From Margaritifera margaritifera (taxonomy: Eukaryota; Mollusca; Bivalvia; Unionida; Margaritiferidae), in assembly GCA_029931535.1 (NCBI GenBank), contig JAQPZY010001560.1:3844001-3908000 (forward strand): a stretch of DNA of 64,000 nucleotides, given 5' to 3'. Shown here piece after piece: positions 14,001 to 29,000 of the stretch. The notes beneath the pieces were generated by a model. The model ran no database searches, was not told the DNA's origin, and was given only the letters and a program-made list of their open reading frames with translations. The first letter of the stretch is position 1. Each line of letters opens with the position of its first letter. A program made the translations under genes and the position numbers.

Positions 14001-17000
14001 AAATGGGTTTTTGGAGAATCATATTTGATCTAGAGAAGTTCTTTGACCAAACTTTGTGGATAACTTGCATTTAGGGTAATAAAAAAAAACTATAGATTAT
14101 GGGGTCATATTAAGGGGTGAAACTTGGTATACTTATATATCATCATTAGAAGATGCATAGCAAACCTCATAGGTGGTCCTATTTTCAAGATCAAGGTCAC
14201 AGCTTAATACTTTCAGATTTCCCTAACACTTTTCATTCCACTCTATAATTTTAAATCTATTTGAGATCAAGGGATGAAACTTGGTAATTGGTATAATTGT
14301 ATACATCATCATTAGATGCATCACATACTACATTGGGGGGGGGGGGGTCGAGCTATCTTCATGGTTAAGTATTTTAAGTTTTCCATCACACTTTCCAGTC
14401 AGATCTATAATATTAGAGCTGTTTGAGAATTAGGGATGAATTGCTATATATGTTATGTACCACACTAGGCATTCTCTTCAAGGTCAGTGTCGCAGGCCAA
14501 TATTTTAGATTTCAGTATCATTTTCCCTTCCACCTTATAGTGTATGAGCTGTTGAAATAAACTAAATTTGGTACACATATATATCGTCACTCGAAGAAGT
14601 GTTGCATTCAACATTTTTGATGTCATATATTCAAGGTCCAAGTCACAGGTATATATTTCATGGTTGCTTTCATTTCTACTGTATATCTTAAAAAGTTGTT
14701 TGAGGTTCATGGATGAAGCATGGTATATTTCTGTTTCTGTTCGATGGCATCTCATTGATCACGGTCAAAGTTTTATCTTCTAGGTGAAGGTCGCTGATCA
14801 GTTTCTGTGCCCTTTAGATAGAGACATGAAACTGTTACTTTCCATGTCCACCTAGTGACTCTGCAGCTCTGTCACAAAAGTCACAGCCATATTTGATCAT
14901 TGTATACTTTTGTTGACCACACCATAGTAACGGGGCACAAAAATTAAGTGATTTTGCTTGTTAGCCCCTGCACATGAATAATTCATTTTTCTTCCATAGC
15001 TGTTAGCTATATATCTTGATCCATGAATTTTCCTTGCATCTTCAAATGTTTCTTAACCCCTGAAGAAGACCCATCCTACATCCTTGCCAACTTTTAGCAT
15101 CTTCACGTTTCTCATTATAAGCTTGTCTGTGCAAAGTACTTGAAAAAAGGATCTTGAATAGTCGAGAATACATCTTTGGAGAGGTAAGTGGCCATGATGC
15201 TTCAACTGCTAGTTTGACAGAGATACCATTTAAGGGCTAACTTCTGTCTGCTTCATTTTTTAAAACTTCCATGATAATAACATAATGAAAATTTCATCTG
15301 TAGAATAAATAATGAATTTGATATGGCACATTACAAAATATCTTATATGAGAGTTAGCAAAAATGAAACAATGATAATGAAATATGCATAAGAGCTGCAT
15401 GTTTCATTGCTTTCTACTGACTCCTGTGGGGTTGGAAAAATATTGAACCATTGCACACATCTTCAAACCATTTCCAATCATGTGCAAAAAGTTAACTCTA
15501 TCAAAATGATGTCGATAAAGTTGTGGTGCATTACATAAAGATGCATGCACACAGACACTATTTCAGCGAGCCTTTTGATTTCTCCATGGTTCATACAGCC
15601 TTGCAAAATCGTTGAATTGGAGGGGTTGCCTTGAAAATTTAAATTTTAAAAAAGTTGGTTTTAGTCTTGAAAAAGTTCTTGAATTTGTTGACAAATTCTT
15701 TGAAATTTCCCTGACTCCTTGATTTTGTTTGAGGGAATACAGAAAGTTAAAACTAAATAAAATATATCACTTTTTAAATGTATAATTTTTGTTTACATGT
15801 TTTCCAAAAATAATAAATACATTAAATTGGGTGGATCAAATGACACTTGACATTGGTTGTTACCAGATGGAGTAGCATCCCTTTGCTGTAGTGGCGCACT
15901 AATTAGTTGTTTTTTCTTCTACTTTTTTTTTACCTAATTTTGCAGTAATAAACAAAATAAGATGGAGAAAGTTCAGTTTCCATAAAAAAAAGTACTAAAT
16001 CCTTGAAAACTCTTTGCAAAGTCCTTGAAAAACAACTCTTTGGGGTTGTATGAACCATGTTCTTTAACAATGCAGGGCCATTCAGAAAATCTCTGTAAAC
16101 TGGCATTTAACAATTTCTTTTTCTTTCTATAGGCTTTTGTAACTATATGTGATTCTTTGGTGGTGTTCAGCCGTAACCTAGAAACTGCCACCCTGAAGCC
16201 ACTTGTTTATGAGCCTGAGAAAAGCCTACAGAATCAACTTAGTAGCTTCCTGATGGATAAAGTCTTCGTTGAGGATGAGGATGGTAAACGGTCTAGGAAT
16301 TCCCTAAGGGCAACAGCAAGGCCCAAGTGTACATGCATTTTTTTCTCGCCTGCGACAATAATTTTTGTTGGGTTTTTTTTGCCCATCTCACCTTCAGTAA
16401 TTGTCTTTATAGTGAGACATAGCAGTCATAATGTTATCAAATGATCTTGGGCTTCAGCGTCTAATGAGAAATTATTTTTTTCATTTTGTCTCTTATTTGC
16501 AATGGTGCTATGCTCCAAGCCTTGTATTATCAAATTTTTCTTTTAGCCTACAACACAAAGAGTACATGGAGTGCATCTGTGCCTTAGAAAGTATGAAAGA
16601 TGATAATAAAAATGTACTAAAATTAGGAAATTCCATAAAGTTTTAGGATTCTCAAATTATTTTTTAGTAAAGTCAGATAATGTTTATATTTTTGAACTTC
16701 CACTTTTATTGCCCTGACATAATTTGTGGAAATGACATACTGTCTGTACCCACTTACAAGTAGAGTCTAATTGCACACTGCACAGACCCAGATCTACCAT
16801 TGCATAATGTGATAATGTGTCTGCAGATCTGGGTCTATACTGTTTGTCAGGAGTAATCAGTAGAACAAACAACAGAGACAGTAATCTGCTGGCACATTAT
16901 GTGATGGCAGATCAGGGTCTATATTGTTTGCAGTTGGACTCTACTCATAAGTGAGCATGTATGGTATAGTGCTACTCATGTCCATCCATCACATCACATC

Positions 17001-20000
17001 ACATCTATCACATTTTATTTAAGCTCAATAACTTTTGAATGACTTCATGGATTGATATTAGGCTGTATATTAAGATATATAGGTTAAGATTGATTTTCAA
17101 CATTTTGTAACAAAATTTGATTTGGGTATATTGTATGATCCCTGTTTGACTTAGAACATTGCCCATGCATACTGACCCAAAGTACCTTCAATTGCACTGT
17201 ATTTGTATCGGTATCTATATAATAAAAAACACATTTCTTGTTTGCTTATGATGCTATGAAGATAGAGGGGTAAGGCATGTCAGTGGACTTGACATGAGAT
17301 ACAGAGCATTGTAAGTGATATGTGAATATTGTCAATGGTCACTGTCACAGTGGTAGAGGTATTTGGTGGGGGATCAAAAAAGGATCAGTGGTAGAGGTAC
17401 TTGGAGGGGAATCAGCAATAGACTCAGGGATAGAGGTACTTGGAGGGGAATCAACAATAGGCACAGGGGTAGAGGTACTTGGGGGAGGGATTAACAATAG
17501 GCACAGGGATAGAGGTACTTGGAAGGTGATCAACAATAGGCACAGGGATAGAGGTACTTGGAAGGTGATCAACAATAGACTCAGGGATAGAGGTACTTGG
17601 AGGGGGATCAACAATAGGCTCAGGGATAGAGGTACTTGGAAGGTGATCAACAATAGGCACAGGGATAGAGGTACTTGGAGGGGAATCAACAATAGGCACA
17701 GGGGTAGAGGTACTTGGGTAAGGGATTAACAATAGGCACAGGGGTAGAGGTACTTGGAAGGTGATCAACAATAGGCACGGGTAGAGGTACTTGGAGGGGA
17801 ATCAACAATAGGCTCAGGGGTAGAGGTACTCGGAGGAGGGATTAACAATAGGCACAGGGATAGAGGTACTTGGAGCAGGGATCAACAATAGGCACAGGGG
17901 TAGAGGTACTTGGGGGAGGGATTAACAATAGGCACAGGGGTAGAGGTACTTGGAGGGGAATCAACAATAGGCTCAGAGATAGAGGTACTTGGAGGGGAAT
18001 CAACAATAGGCTCAGGGATAGAGGTACTTGGAGGGGAATCAACAATAGGCTCAGTGGTAGAGGTACTTGGAGGGGAATCAACAATAGGCTCAGGGATAGA
18101 GGTACTTGGAGGGGAATCAACAATAGGCACAGGGATAGAGTTACTTGGAGGGGAATCAACAATAGGTTCAGTGGTAGAGGTACTTGGAGGGGGATCAACA
18201 ATAGGCTCAGGGATAGAGGTACTTGGAGGGGAATCAACAATAGGCTCACGGATAGAGGTACTTGGAGGGGAATCAACAATAGGATCAGTGGTAGAGGTAC
18301 TTGCAGGGGAATCAACAATAGGCTCAGGGATAGAGGTACTTAGAGGGGGATCAACAATAGGCATAGGGGTAGAGGTACTTGGGGGAGGGATTAACAATAG
18401 GCACAGGGATAGAGGTACTTGGAAGGTGATCAACAATAGGCACGGGTAGAGGTGCTTGGAGGGGAATCAACAATAGGCATTGGGGTAGAGGTGCTTGGAG
18501 GGGATCAGCAATATGCACTGTGGTAGAGGTACTAGGAGGGGGATCAACATTAGGAACAGGGTTAGAGGTACTAGGAGGGGATGCAAATGCCAAGTATTTA
18601 TGAAAATATATAACATGATTTCTTGAAAGTTACTGTTGAGGTATCGAACTATCATGTGACTAAAGGTAGAATTGCTTCAGGTATGTTTCATTGTAGACAT
18701 TTATTCCCTGAATTGTGACATCCTGTCAGATGTGTTTGGATCTGAATGTTCACATCTCCTTGGTATAATGCCTTGCAGTAGTACAAATATACTGGTGCTT
18801 ACTAGCTGTTTAACAATATCAAAAGGACAGTTGAAATTACTGTCAAGTCCACTGGCTGTTATAAGAACAATAACCTTTCAGACATCATTGTGGCCCAAAT
18901 TTCACTAGATTTCTCAAAGTTGTTTACTCAGATTAAGATTTTTCAGCAGGACTCTTACTGCTTTGTCTTGAAGGATGTAATTTGAACAAAACGGAGGAGA
19001 AAGTTTAGATATAAATATGTACAGTGAAAGTTCCCACAATTGGCCCCTCTTTAACCCATGCTCATCTGCCGACTGGCTACATATTTGGATTACAGTAATG
19101 CATTGTTCAGCAAATACACTGTTCTGGTACACAAAGGCTATTAAAAATCTTGCTCCGAACCAGAAGAAGTCAATATTTGCTGGTTTGGTTAGTGGAATAA
19201 CATTTTAATTATTTATTCAGTTGTGTACTGTGTCAAGTTTATTCGTGATCGTAGCTGAGTTAAACAAAATTTTACAAACTTGATAATTCGCCGGAAGGTA
19301 GCATAATAAGGTATCTTGGGCATCAAAAGGCATACGTAAGCTTCCTGCTTATTGGTTAGGAGAAAAATGTATTGGGACAGTTTTGACTGGTTGAAAATGA
19401 AACAGCAGAGAGTGATGTTGGAGACATTGTGTAGTGCCTTCTGATGATCATGCCTATGTAGGAAGTATCCTGCAGTTTTTGTCAGGGCAGGTATCTGAAA
19501 GCCCACAAGCAAAAAAAAATAAAAATGAAAAAAGAATGCTGTAACATCACATGAATACAAAAAAAAAGCCTGAAGAGAGCTGGAATTTAACATGTGACAA
19601 AACCAGGACATCCAACAAGTAGATTTACACATTTTGATCAGTAGACTGACTTCTAAACCAGTAGATTTTTTAACGGCATAAATTTTACATGTTTTAAGGT
19701 GATTGAAAACAAGACAAGTACATGTTTTGCCATAATATGTATTCTCTTCACACAATAATAAAACAGTAAGTTTTAAACATGAATCATATTCTGATGGAAA
19801 ATGTAAAAAAAAAAATTAATACGTCATAATTTCTGCTGCTGCTGCTGTATGATATGCTGTTTTACCACAATGTATTTAGAATTGCTTCTCGGGAATCACA
19901 CTCCAGTTGAAATGGGTAAACAGGATGAAATGGGTTAAATGAAAATGGAATTGTACATGTGATAGTTCACTGCAAAGATTTTTTCAATAAAATGAGCAAG

Positions 20001-23000
20001 CATTTGTAGTTTCCATTAAAAGATCACTGACTAGGTGACTACTACTGACATTCATTTTGATTATTAAATTTCACTCTTGACAGGCTGTCAGTAGTTTTCT
20101 GGTCTAGATTTCCCCTTGAATCATGTTGTATTTTGCAAAGAATGGAGAATGTTGTCTCTGTATCGGCATTTGAATGCGGCAGCAACAAAACAACCATGCT
20201 CAGCCTGCAAAAAAAGTTCAAACTTCAGTTTTTCTGTGGCTGGGTTTTTAAGGCTCCTGACTGCCGTCCAATACTCCTCCAAGCTAAGTTCACCCGAGGA
20301 GGAAGTTCCTGAGTTTGACTTGAGATGTATTCCTAAGCCTCATTTTTCTTAGCTGGTGGATTTTTTAGCATTGGGAGAAAATGCATGTTTCACATAAATT
20401 GAACTTAAAAATATATGAGCTGCTCTTAAATATTTCTCTAAAAACATCTTGAACAAGGCAATAACAATTAAATAAGACAAAGAAATCAAAACACTAAAAG
20501 TGTTTCTGCCAAAATCATTCTTTTGGTTGGTCTCTCCATTTTATTCCACCACCGCCAAGGGTTGGTCGATTTTTATTCAAGAGTCACAAGTCATCCTGGA
20601 CCACCTTGAATCCCTTTATTACTTATAACACCACAAAAAAAACCATCCCGCATTTGATGTTAAACTCTCCAGATTACATCAGTAAGGTAACCAATTAATG
20701 GCTCTGAAAACTCAGTCATGCAATATTGCACGTCATTTTGCTATAACATTTCTGGTAGCCAGTAGACTGGTTCCCACTGGTTTCTGTAATGTGGTGATAG
20801 AATGCATAAAAATACCATTTTTCTTCTTCTTTTTTCAATTTAAAAAAAAAAAAATTTAATTTTCAAAAGTGGTAGATTTAAACTATTAAACGATATGTGC
20901 AGTAGACGGTCTTTAAAACAATATTTAAGTCCTACCGCTGGTAGAATCACATGTATGAATTTAAGCCATCATGGAGTTTGAAGTTTGAGGTAGTGATGAT
21001 TATTGCTCTGATTGATCCATGACAGGTTGTTCCAATCAATGGTAAAAATGAAACTGCGGAATGGCAAGCAAAAGTGAGAATCTTGTGCAAGTAATTCATT
21101 TTGTGCCATCTTAAAGTATGAATGCGCTGTACTCGCACATTTTCAGAGAAAATATTATAATGCTGAGTATAATCACTGATATATCGAGGGGGCCACAACA
21201 AACTTCAAAAAGACTAAGCCTGACTAAAACTGTTGTTTTAAAGTTTATTGACACCTTGCATAGTTCTCAATTGTGTCTGTGTGTGTGTGTGTGGGGGGTA
21301 ATCATATTGTCCAATCGTGGATTTAGGAAATAAGAGTACCATATGCTGGTTGGGTCCTACACAGAACACAGGCGTAATATCAGTTTATTATCAAGATTTT
21401 TTCTTTGGTTAATGGAAAATGAACTGCTTGTGAAAAACCCAGTTTAATTTAATGTAACATTCATGGAAAATCCTGCATTTACTGAAGTTTTGCTTTTTTT
21501 TCTGTAAGGGATAATTGTTTTTATTTATTTTCCACAATTGATGACCTTCCTGATGCACAGGATGTTGCCATACCTGTATAGTCTTCACTAGTGAAAGCAG
21601 TATTGGTCTGTACATATGAAGTCCATTCCGATTATGCAACATGATGACAGTTGGTTGAAAATGACTGAAGTTTTGATAGTTGTTAGAAAGTTTGGATTAA
21701 ATTTTGATATAATTTGATTTCATATGAAAATGTGCACGTCTAAGCAGTATCTCGGGTTATCTTAATAAAATTGCGAGTTTACATAACGAATTCCTCCTGA
21801 ATGGAAAGTCATATTGACATGGGGTTTTCACCAGAAGACTTTTTATGATCTGTGGTTGGTGCTAAATGAAAATGGTGCTGATCTGACCTCCAATGTGGCC
21901 ACCATGGTGGCTATCTTGAAAATCATGATATTTTTACTCCGCCTTGATTGGGGTTTTCACCAAAAGACTTCTTGTGAGATGTCAGGATGGTCTAAATGAA
22001 AATGGTGCCAATCCGATATCCCATATGGCTACCATTGCAGCCATCTTGAAAATCTTTTTATTGCTACTCCATAATGGATGGTCATATCAACATGGTGGTA
22101 GCACCTGAAGACTGTTTAGTTGGTCCGTAATGAAATTGATGCCAATCGACCCCAAATATGACCACGCTGGTGGCCATCTCGAAAGTCTTATTGCTGCTCC
22201 TCTTGAATGGATGCCTATATTGGCATAAGGGTTTTTCAACAAAAGACTTATTATAATGTCTAGTTGGTCCTAAATGAAAATGGTGCAGCTCCCCCATCCA
22301 ATATGGCTGCTACAATGACCATCATGAAAATATTCTTATAGCTTTAGCATATCAGAGATAGTTTCAACACTGAGCAGTTAAAAAGAAGAAACGGACTTGC
22401 CTTGGATTCCAAGGAAATCTTTTTCAGCCAGTAGATAATCAGTCCCTTCATGGGACTCTTGTTTATAGTTATCTTGCCACAGGAAGAGCAGCAGGTTCTC
22501 AGAGTAGGTTGCACAGATCTGACAGCCTTATAAACTGGTTCCTTGTGTATTCTGAATTCATCTTCATTATTTACTGTATAGTTTAACATCATTGTTCCAT
22601 GTGATTTGTTTTTTTAACAGTTCCAAAATAAAATTTTGTCATAATTATATCTAGCATGGCAACTTTCGTAGCCCACACTATTGACATGAATGACTGAAAT
22701 TAATTGGCCACATCTTAAAAATTTGGATTTGGATATATTTCCATTTACTCAGTATTGTCTTGGCCCATAGTTTTTGGACACCTGTTTTGTTTTTTTTATG
22801 TACAGTTTTGAGATGATCATAGTTTGTAATTTTATTTTTGATGCTGTTTATGGACACTCTAAGTAAGATCATTGGCAGTTTTCAATAAGAAACAGGTAAT
22901 TAAATTTTATACTGTGGATGGTATTAAGAAAGATGAAAATAATGTGCGCTGCCTATAAAGACTGTTAATAGTTGCCATTTTAAGATTATCAACCATAGTT

Positions 23001-26000
23001 ATAAATGAATTCATTGTGGAAAAATATCTGAAAATCAAGATTTGTATATAGTATTATTTGCAAGTTAACATTGATCAATAGGCAGAATAAAAGAGAAATT
23101 CATATCGGTTGCAGAAGGACGATTTGCTTGAGCTTGCCAGACATTATGATCTTTCTGAGGCGAAAGGATCTTTGACAAAGCAAGAGATACAGAATATTTT
23201 AATTCCATATTTGGTGGGAAAGTAAATTTTGGACAATAGTGCTTTGGGTTAATTGTTTTCCTGGAGAAAAAGCACAACATTTGCTAAAAAGAAGGGATAA
23301 ATTGATATTATGGGTGTGCATAAACTCTCATTCCTAATACCATTTAATTAAAAGTTTAATATCATTTGAATCTGTCCTATGTAAACCATGTTGTGACTCA
23401 TTGAGGTTTTTGTTCCCCTTAAGTTGCATTGTTGATGCTGTATCTAAATTGTAAAATGTCTCATAAAAAGAATATATTGAGTGCTGAAAACGGTATATTC
23501 ATTCAAGGCACATACGAAAATAAGAGTTTTTTTTAAATTTAATGTCTTGAGGGATTCTCAGTTTTCTAAATGAGGGTCCTGGAACTATAAATATGGGGTC
23601 CCGCTAGCGGAAGACATAGTGCGAAATATTTCAAATGTTGAGTTCCTGGGATGCTGAAGACTTCTCAGTAGGGGTATCTGAAGATAAACTCGAGTGAAGG
23701 AAGTTGGTTTTCTGTTTCAGGGAAAGTCCTGATCATTGATTTTAGGAGGAAATGCAACTTAACTATTTTGTAAGGTTTTCACTATGAGATATAGTCACTT
23801 TTCTGGTGACGGAGTTGTCATTGTCAATGTTAAAGTTTTGCATTTAAGTTTTTGAAAGTCAGAAACTGGTTATTCTGAGAAGCATATGGACACAGGTGAG
23901 ACAACAGGTTCTGCAGAACGTGTTTACTGTCCCTGCCTTAAACAAAAATATCATGTGTAACAAGATTGTCATTTGCAAGATAATTTAAAAGTCTTAATTT
24001 GAGGAAGAACTAAAAAGTTAATTGCAATTTTGGCATTATTACATAGAGTGTTTGCTTCTGATGGTATATGTGGTTTTTAAATGATCATGTAAAACCTGCG
24101 CCTTGCCTTGCTCTAAATATGGAAGGGACATAGGGTAGTGGTAAACATTGTCTGTCTATCTGTCTCAAGTTGGTGAAGTTTTGCATTTAGGTAAGTTCCT
24201 TTCTGGTTGTAAGTTCATGCACCATTGTTTGTGAATGCATCTTTGTAACACCTTTTTGACCAAAGTTGGTCACCTTCACATATATTTCACACTTTAATAG
24301 AGTTAAGGTTTGCAGTTTGACTTGTGCACAATTTGTCTCGGGTTCATGCTAACTTATAATTGATTCATCCTAGTGAAAACGGCACAATTTTTGCTAAATG
24401 TAGGTTAATGTGACCTTTCACTCACACTATGTGATCTTTTACTCACACTACGTGATCTTTTACTCACACTAATACCAGTCTCTCTGTAAAAAAGATAAAA
24501 GTGGCACACAGAATGCTAAAAAAAAAAAAAAAAAATAAGTGCACAATCACAACTCGGAAATCTTGGTCAGCTCTGAAAAAGGCAAAATCAGTGCACACAG
24601 TCTGATGTTTATTCTGGTTTTGCCATTTAATGATGATTCTGTGTGCTGGATTTGTCCTTTTACCAAGAAAGTTATAGTAGAATGTTAATTAGGGCATGCA
24701 TGGAGAAAAGGGATTGGTTTGGCATTTATGTTTACATTGGTGGCAGGGCATTTTTGTTTCATTAACATGTTCCTAATGGCATTTTTTTTCAAACAAAAGA
24801 TGGATTCCCCAATATGACAGACTTGGGAATTTATATTTCTTGTTTTAAAAAATACCTTTATGTAGTTTTTTTCTTCACTCTTTTACATGAGCTAGAATGA
24901 CTTTTGATTGACACGGCTCAACAAGCAATATATCAAATGGTGACATGATACAGTCATTTGCATGTTAACCTGTGGGCAGAAGAAAACAAAATAATATGAA
25001 AACGATACTGAATAGAGAGAGATTATTCCCATCATTTTTCAAATTCAGTCAATAGAAAATTGATGAAAGCTTATTTATTATTTAAGTTAAATGACCATGC
25101 AATTTTTGAATATTTATTGCTGCTTTATTCCTTTCATTTTACTTTTACCGTGAAGGGCAGTTGTTCCATTTAATTAGCACTATCGGTATACTCAGATTGT
25201 TATTCTCGCAAAGGGTTTAGACCACTAATTTTACTTTGAGTAAGGTACCAGTCTCCATTTGTGTGGAATAATAGATTCCATCATATAAATTGGTGTGGGA
25301 TAGGTAAACCCTGTCCGAGGGTCAGAATTTAGAGGCAAGAACAAGGATCAGCCAAGTTCCTGCACCCAAAATTCTGACTCTGGTGGGATTTAACCATTTC
25401 ACACTAGAACATATGGCTGATTTTTTGTTCTTATTTCTTTGTAAACTAATTTGGTTAAATTCATAATGATGAACAGACTGCAGGTATGCTGAAAATGAAA
25501 TTTACATCCTCTTGGTGATAGGCATGATGTCAGTTTCAGGTCATCATGTGTACTCATGTGGGATGGACATACCTCACACCGCTTTTTCATACATATGTAA
25601 GAGGGAATGGGAGATTCAGTCGCATCACATCAGGATTCGTCAGTAGGAACCAGGTTTTTCCAAGTTTCTTCTGAATTCTGATCCAGTGGGAGTGATTTTC
25701 CTTTCCCACTCTCATTTCTGCCACAATTAATTTGGTTCAGACAATAATAATGGATAAACTGCAGTGTGCTCCAACTGTAATGAACACCTTTCAAGTCTCC
25801 GACAGGATGATGTAAATTTTGTTTCATTGTGTGCACTTGTGAAGGATTAATAGGGTGCTTCATATGCATTGGTGTAAGAAAGGAAAATTCCACCTGAGAG
25901 TCAGAATTTTGTGTCAGGCATCTGGCATTGCCAAGTGTCTGATGCAAAATTATGATCCAGAGGGTGGAATTTTCCTTTTCAACAGCGATGCGTAATGAAG

Positions 26001-29000
26001 GATTTTTTTTCTCATATTCCTAAATCAGATATAAATTTCGAAGACAAAATGGCATATTGTGATATTGATGCTACTTTAAAACTGCAAAATATCCATTGGA
26101 AATTTCTTCACCATAAGATAGAGCATAAACAGTTAGGTTTACATTGAAAAATTCAGTGTGTAAACTTGAACGCTGTTTCAAAACATAGCTTTCAAAGAAC
26201 AGTGGTAGAGACCATCAAAGTAATGGCATGCACATTGTCTGAAATTGTTTACTGAAGATGGCTTGTGCAAAAGATACAGATGTGAACAGGTAAAAATATA
26301 AAGTCCACTTTTATCCCAAAGATTAAGTAATACAGTCCTTGATTCAACTTTCATCCAGAATTGAGTTTCCTTTTGTAAATAACAATTAGAAGATAAAATG
26401 AAAAAAAAAGACAATTATAGCAATGGCTTTTTTGACTCTAAACTGAACATAATGTGTACCTGTAGCTAGGTCAATTTCTGCAAAACATCCTTTTTGAGGG
26501 ACACTATCTTTAACCGCTGCATGTTCTAGGATGTAAACATGTCGCAGTTAATAGGTATCTCGATTATTGTATAAGAATGCTTATGTGATGATGGAAATAG
26601 GGACATTTTGCCATTATTCGTGTGTTTTGATTGCATTAGAAGGTAATGTGATGAAAGACAGCAGTCACATAATGAAAGAGATATCCTCTATTGATGGTCT
26701 ACACTGGAAAACATGATCATACACACGTAGGAATGTGAGAAAGGTATATCCTACATGACTTGCTTATATCGGCAGAATATGTCACAAGTGTACGAGAGAA
26801 TATTTAATACCACATGAGATGGGGCCATTGGCTAGAATATTGTGGAATTGTTCTACATTTCTCTCAATGACTCATGAGCAGCAGGGTCCATAAATATCAA
26901 CCACAGCATAAGCAAGGGCAAAAAATGTTGGTTAACATTGACTGGGGGTGGAGGGGTGTTGTGCTAGCAACTTTCGTTGATACATGAGAATTATAATCTC
27001 CTTTATCCTATATGAACATTTGTATGATGGGTTTTAATATTAATAGGTGCTAGATCTTAAGAATTCAAATAAAGTACTCACAGATTTGTGCATCAGTAAA
27101 GTTTGAGTTGCCAACCTCTCAGTATTAAACCATTGTAAGCATACACAAACGAATTAGAGCTTCAGAGCTAGAATTACGTTCATAAACATCTGGAGCCAAA
27201 AGCATCATGTTGCAAAAGTTAATTCCTCAAGAATGTGATTTTAAGTCTCTTGCTTCTTCGTTAATAGCACATCGAGTATAACTTCATGTTGTTTTGTACT
27301 AGTAAACACAGATGGCATATGGCATCTGAAATGTCCCAGAACATTCATCTGGTTTTAAAAAATTGAAAAAGTATGGACCAAAAAGAAAGAAAAGAAATCA
27401 GAAATGTATACATTTTATTATAAGTTGCAAGTTATTATTGAATGTTTCACTGCATAGTTTAAAGAACAATCCAGAGATTTGCCAAGATCAAAGACGTGGG
27501 AATTGTGTCAAGTGTGTGATTTTACAAAAAGAATGCTGTTCTGCACCAAGGTGTTACTGTGATGTTGGCACCATCATATACTGTAATCGACAGGAGGCAA
27601 CTTGTATTTTTAATTAGATGTGTCATCGTGTCAAAGGACCATTAAGTTCCAAACAGTTGTAAAAATTAAGCCAACTCAGACACTGAGTAAGCACTTAATT
27701 CAGTTCTCATAGAAATGTTCACGGGCATCAACATGACAGTCGATTGACTCTTTCACGTTTGAATAGATCAGGGCATTTCACATTTATGATGATTACATTG
27801 AAACCCAATTAAAAGATAAAATTAAACAAAAATTCTCCTAGCAAGACTTCTTTAATTAGGTTTTATTTTTTAGTGTTGCCACCAGTAGGCATTTACCAAC
27901 ATTTTCATTGATCAATATTTTGTTGTATATTGTGTTGTTTATTGAGAAAATATTTTTGTTGAGGAAAATCTTACAAAATATATAATTTCTTATTCAGATT
28001 TGTATATTTCATAATGACGATTCCATATTTCCATCCTCTGACAGCCATTTGTGACAAAATGAGTGATATATCAAGCTTTCATTTACCAATTTTGATTATG
28101 ATTTTTTAATGTTAAGTAAATAGGCTATTTTCAGTCTTTTCTATTCGAAATTAAACGTAATCCACACTTGTCTCCACATTATAAGCTGATCTGCAAGTTT
28201 CCCGGCATGCTATAAAGGAGCAGTGTACTTTGATTTTTCAGAGGCTATTTTCCAGTGCTCTCAATTTCTATTCAGATTCTGTCTTGGGACTTGTACAATA
28301 GTTATTCTGGCAGGACAGAAGTATCTTGAGCCAACCTGGTTGTGGACTGTTGATTGAGTGTTAGCTTTTACTGCTTCCTCTCATTAGGGACACACATTGA
28401 AAAAATGCTTCAGAGCTTCCTATTTTGATTGTTCAAAATTTCGCTAATTCTAATAAAGAAATCTGTCTTGTGCAGTGGACTGCCTAAAGCAGCAATTGTT
28501 TTATTTTTCCAACTCATTAAGCATTGTTACGAGTTAGTGGTCTAAGCCTGTAAAATGACTAGGTAGCTTTGAAGTTTTAAAGGATGTACTTTAATGTTTA
28601 TCATAATTCTCTGCTTTACAGATGATGCAGATGAGAATGTCAAGATAGAGGAATTACACAAGAGAAGGAATTTCTTGGCATGCTTCTGTAAACTGATTGT
28701 ATACAACATTGTTCCTATCAAAGTTGCAGCTCCTATGTTCAAACATTATATGAAGGTATGTCATATCTTGTATACTCTGAAATATTTATATATGTACAGT
28801 AGAATGTTCATTATCGAATATTTATCCAGACTATTATGGATAAATAAAATTTTCATCTGGATGTGGAACTTGTTAGCTCTACTGGTCATAGAGAGCTTAT
28901 GGGATGGTTTGTTGACTCGCAACTGTCGTCCGTCCATTAGCACAAGTTTGTTGTTGCTACTCCTCCTAAACTACTTGGAGGATTGCCATAAGACTTAACA

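Larger units (their letters stand above)
9417..16132 (+). other. Intron 4
   Basis: Contains, in order: a TC-rich tract (about 9510-9540), a SINE, a minus-strand LINE 3' fragment, a GT/TA microsatellite, a 50-bp tandem array, a GGTTCATACA MITE, ggtcaaggtcac arrays and a second copy of that MITE. Gaps at 11030-11450, 12480-13480 and 14800-15580 show nothing assignable. Confidence 0.9.
16284..28621 (+). other. Intron 5 (12.3 kb)
   Basis: Contains a foldback element (16751-16953), the 39-bp minisatellite, composite repeat A copy 2, a short tandem at 24418-24473 and hairpin repeats at 25250-25980. Stretches 18610-21780, 22460-25240 and 25990-28620 show no exon or element that can be supported. 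The 180-codon minus-strand frame at 19213-19755 has no recognisable motif. Confidence 0.85.

Noticed and set aside
14334..14347. Poly-G and poly-C runs (also near 816, 37388 and 54844) as possible quadruplex regulatory sites
   Set aside because: Single homopolymer runs in introns or element interiors with no repeated G-tract pattern around them.
17322..18449. Long open frames of 100-184 codons on both strands with 13-residue repeats
   Set aside because: They are translations of the 39-bp minisatellite. The same array stays open on both strands, which reflects unit length rather than coding.
19213..19755. 180-codon minus-strand open frame
   Set aside because: No recognisable domain, mixed low-complexity composition with cysteine/phenylalanine runs from poly-A tracts, and no exon structure around it.
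28756..28998. Extension of the exon 6 frame beyond the donor
   Set aside because: The gtatgt donor at 28756 and the next exon's match to STAG show this part is intron; it runs into composite repeat A.
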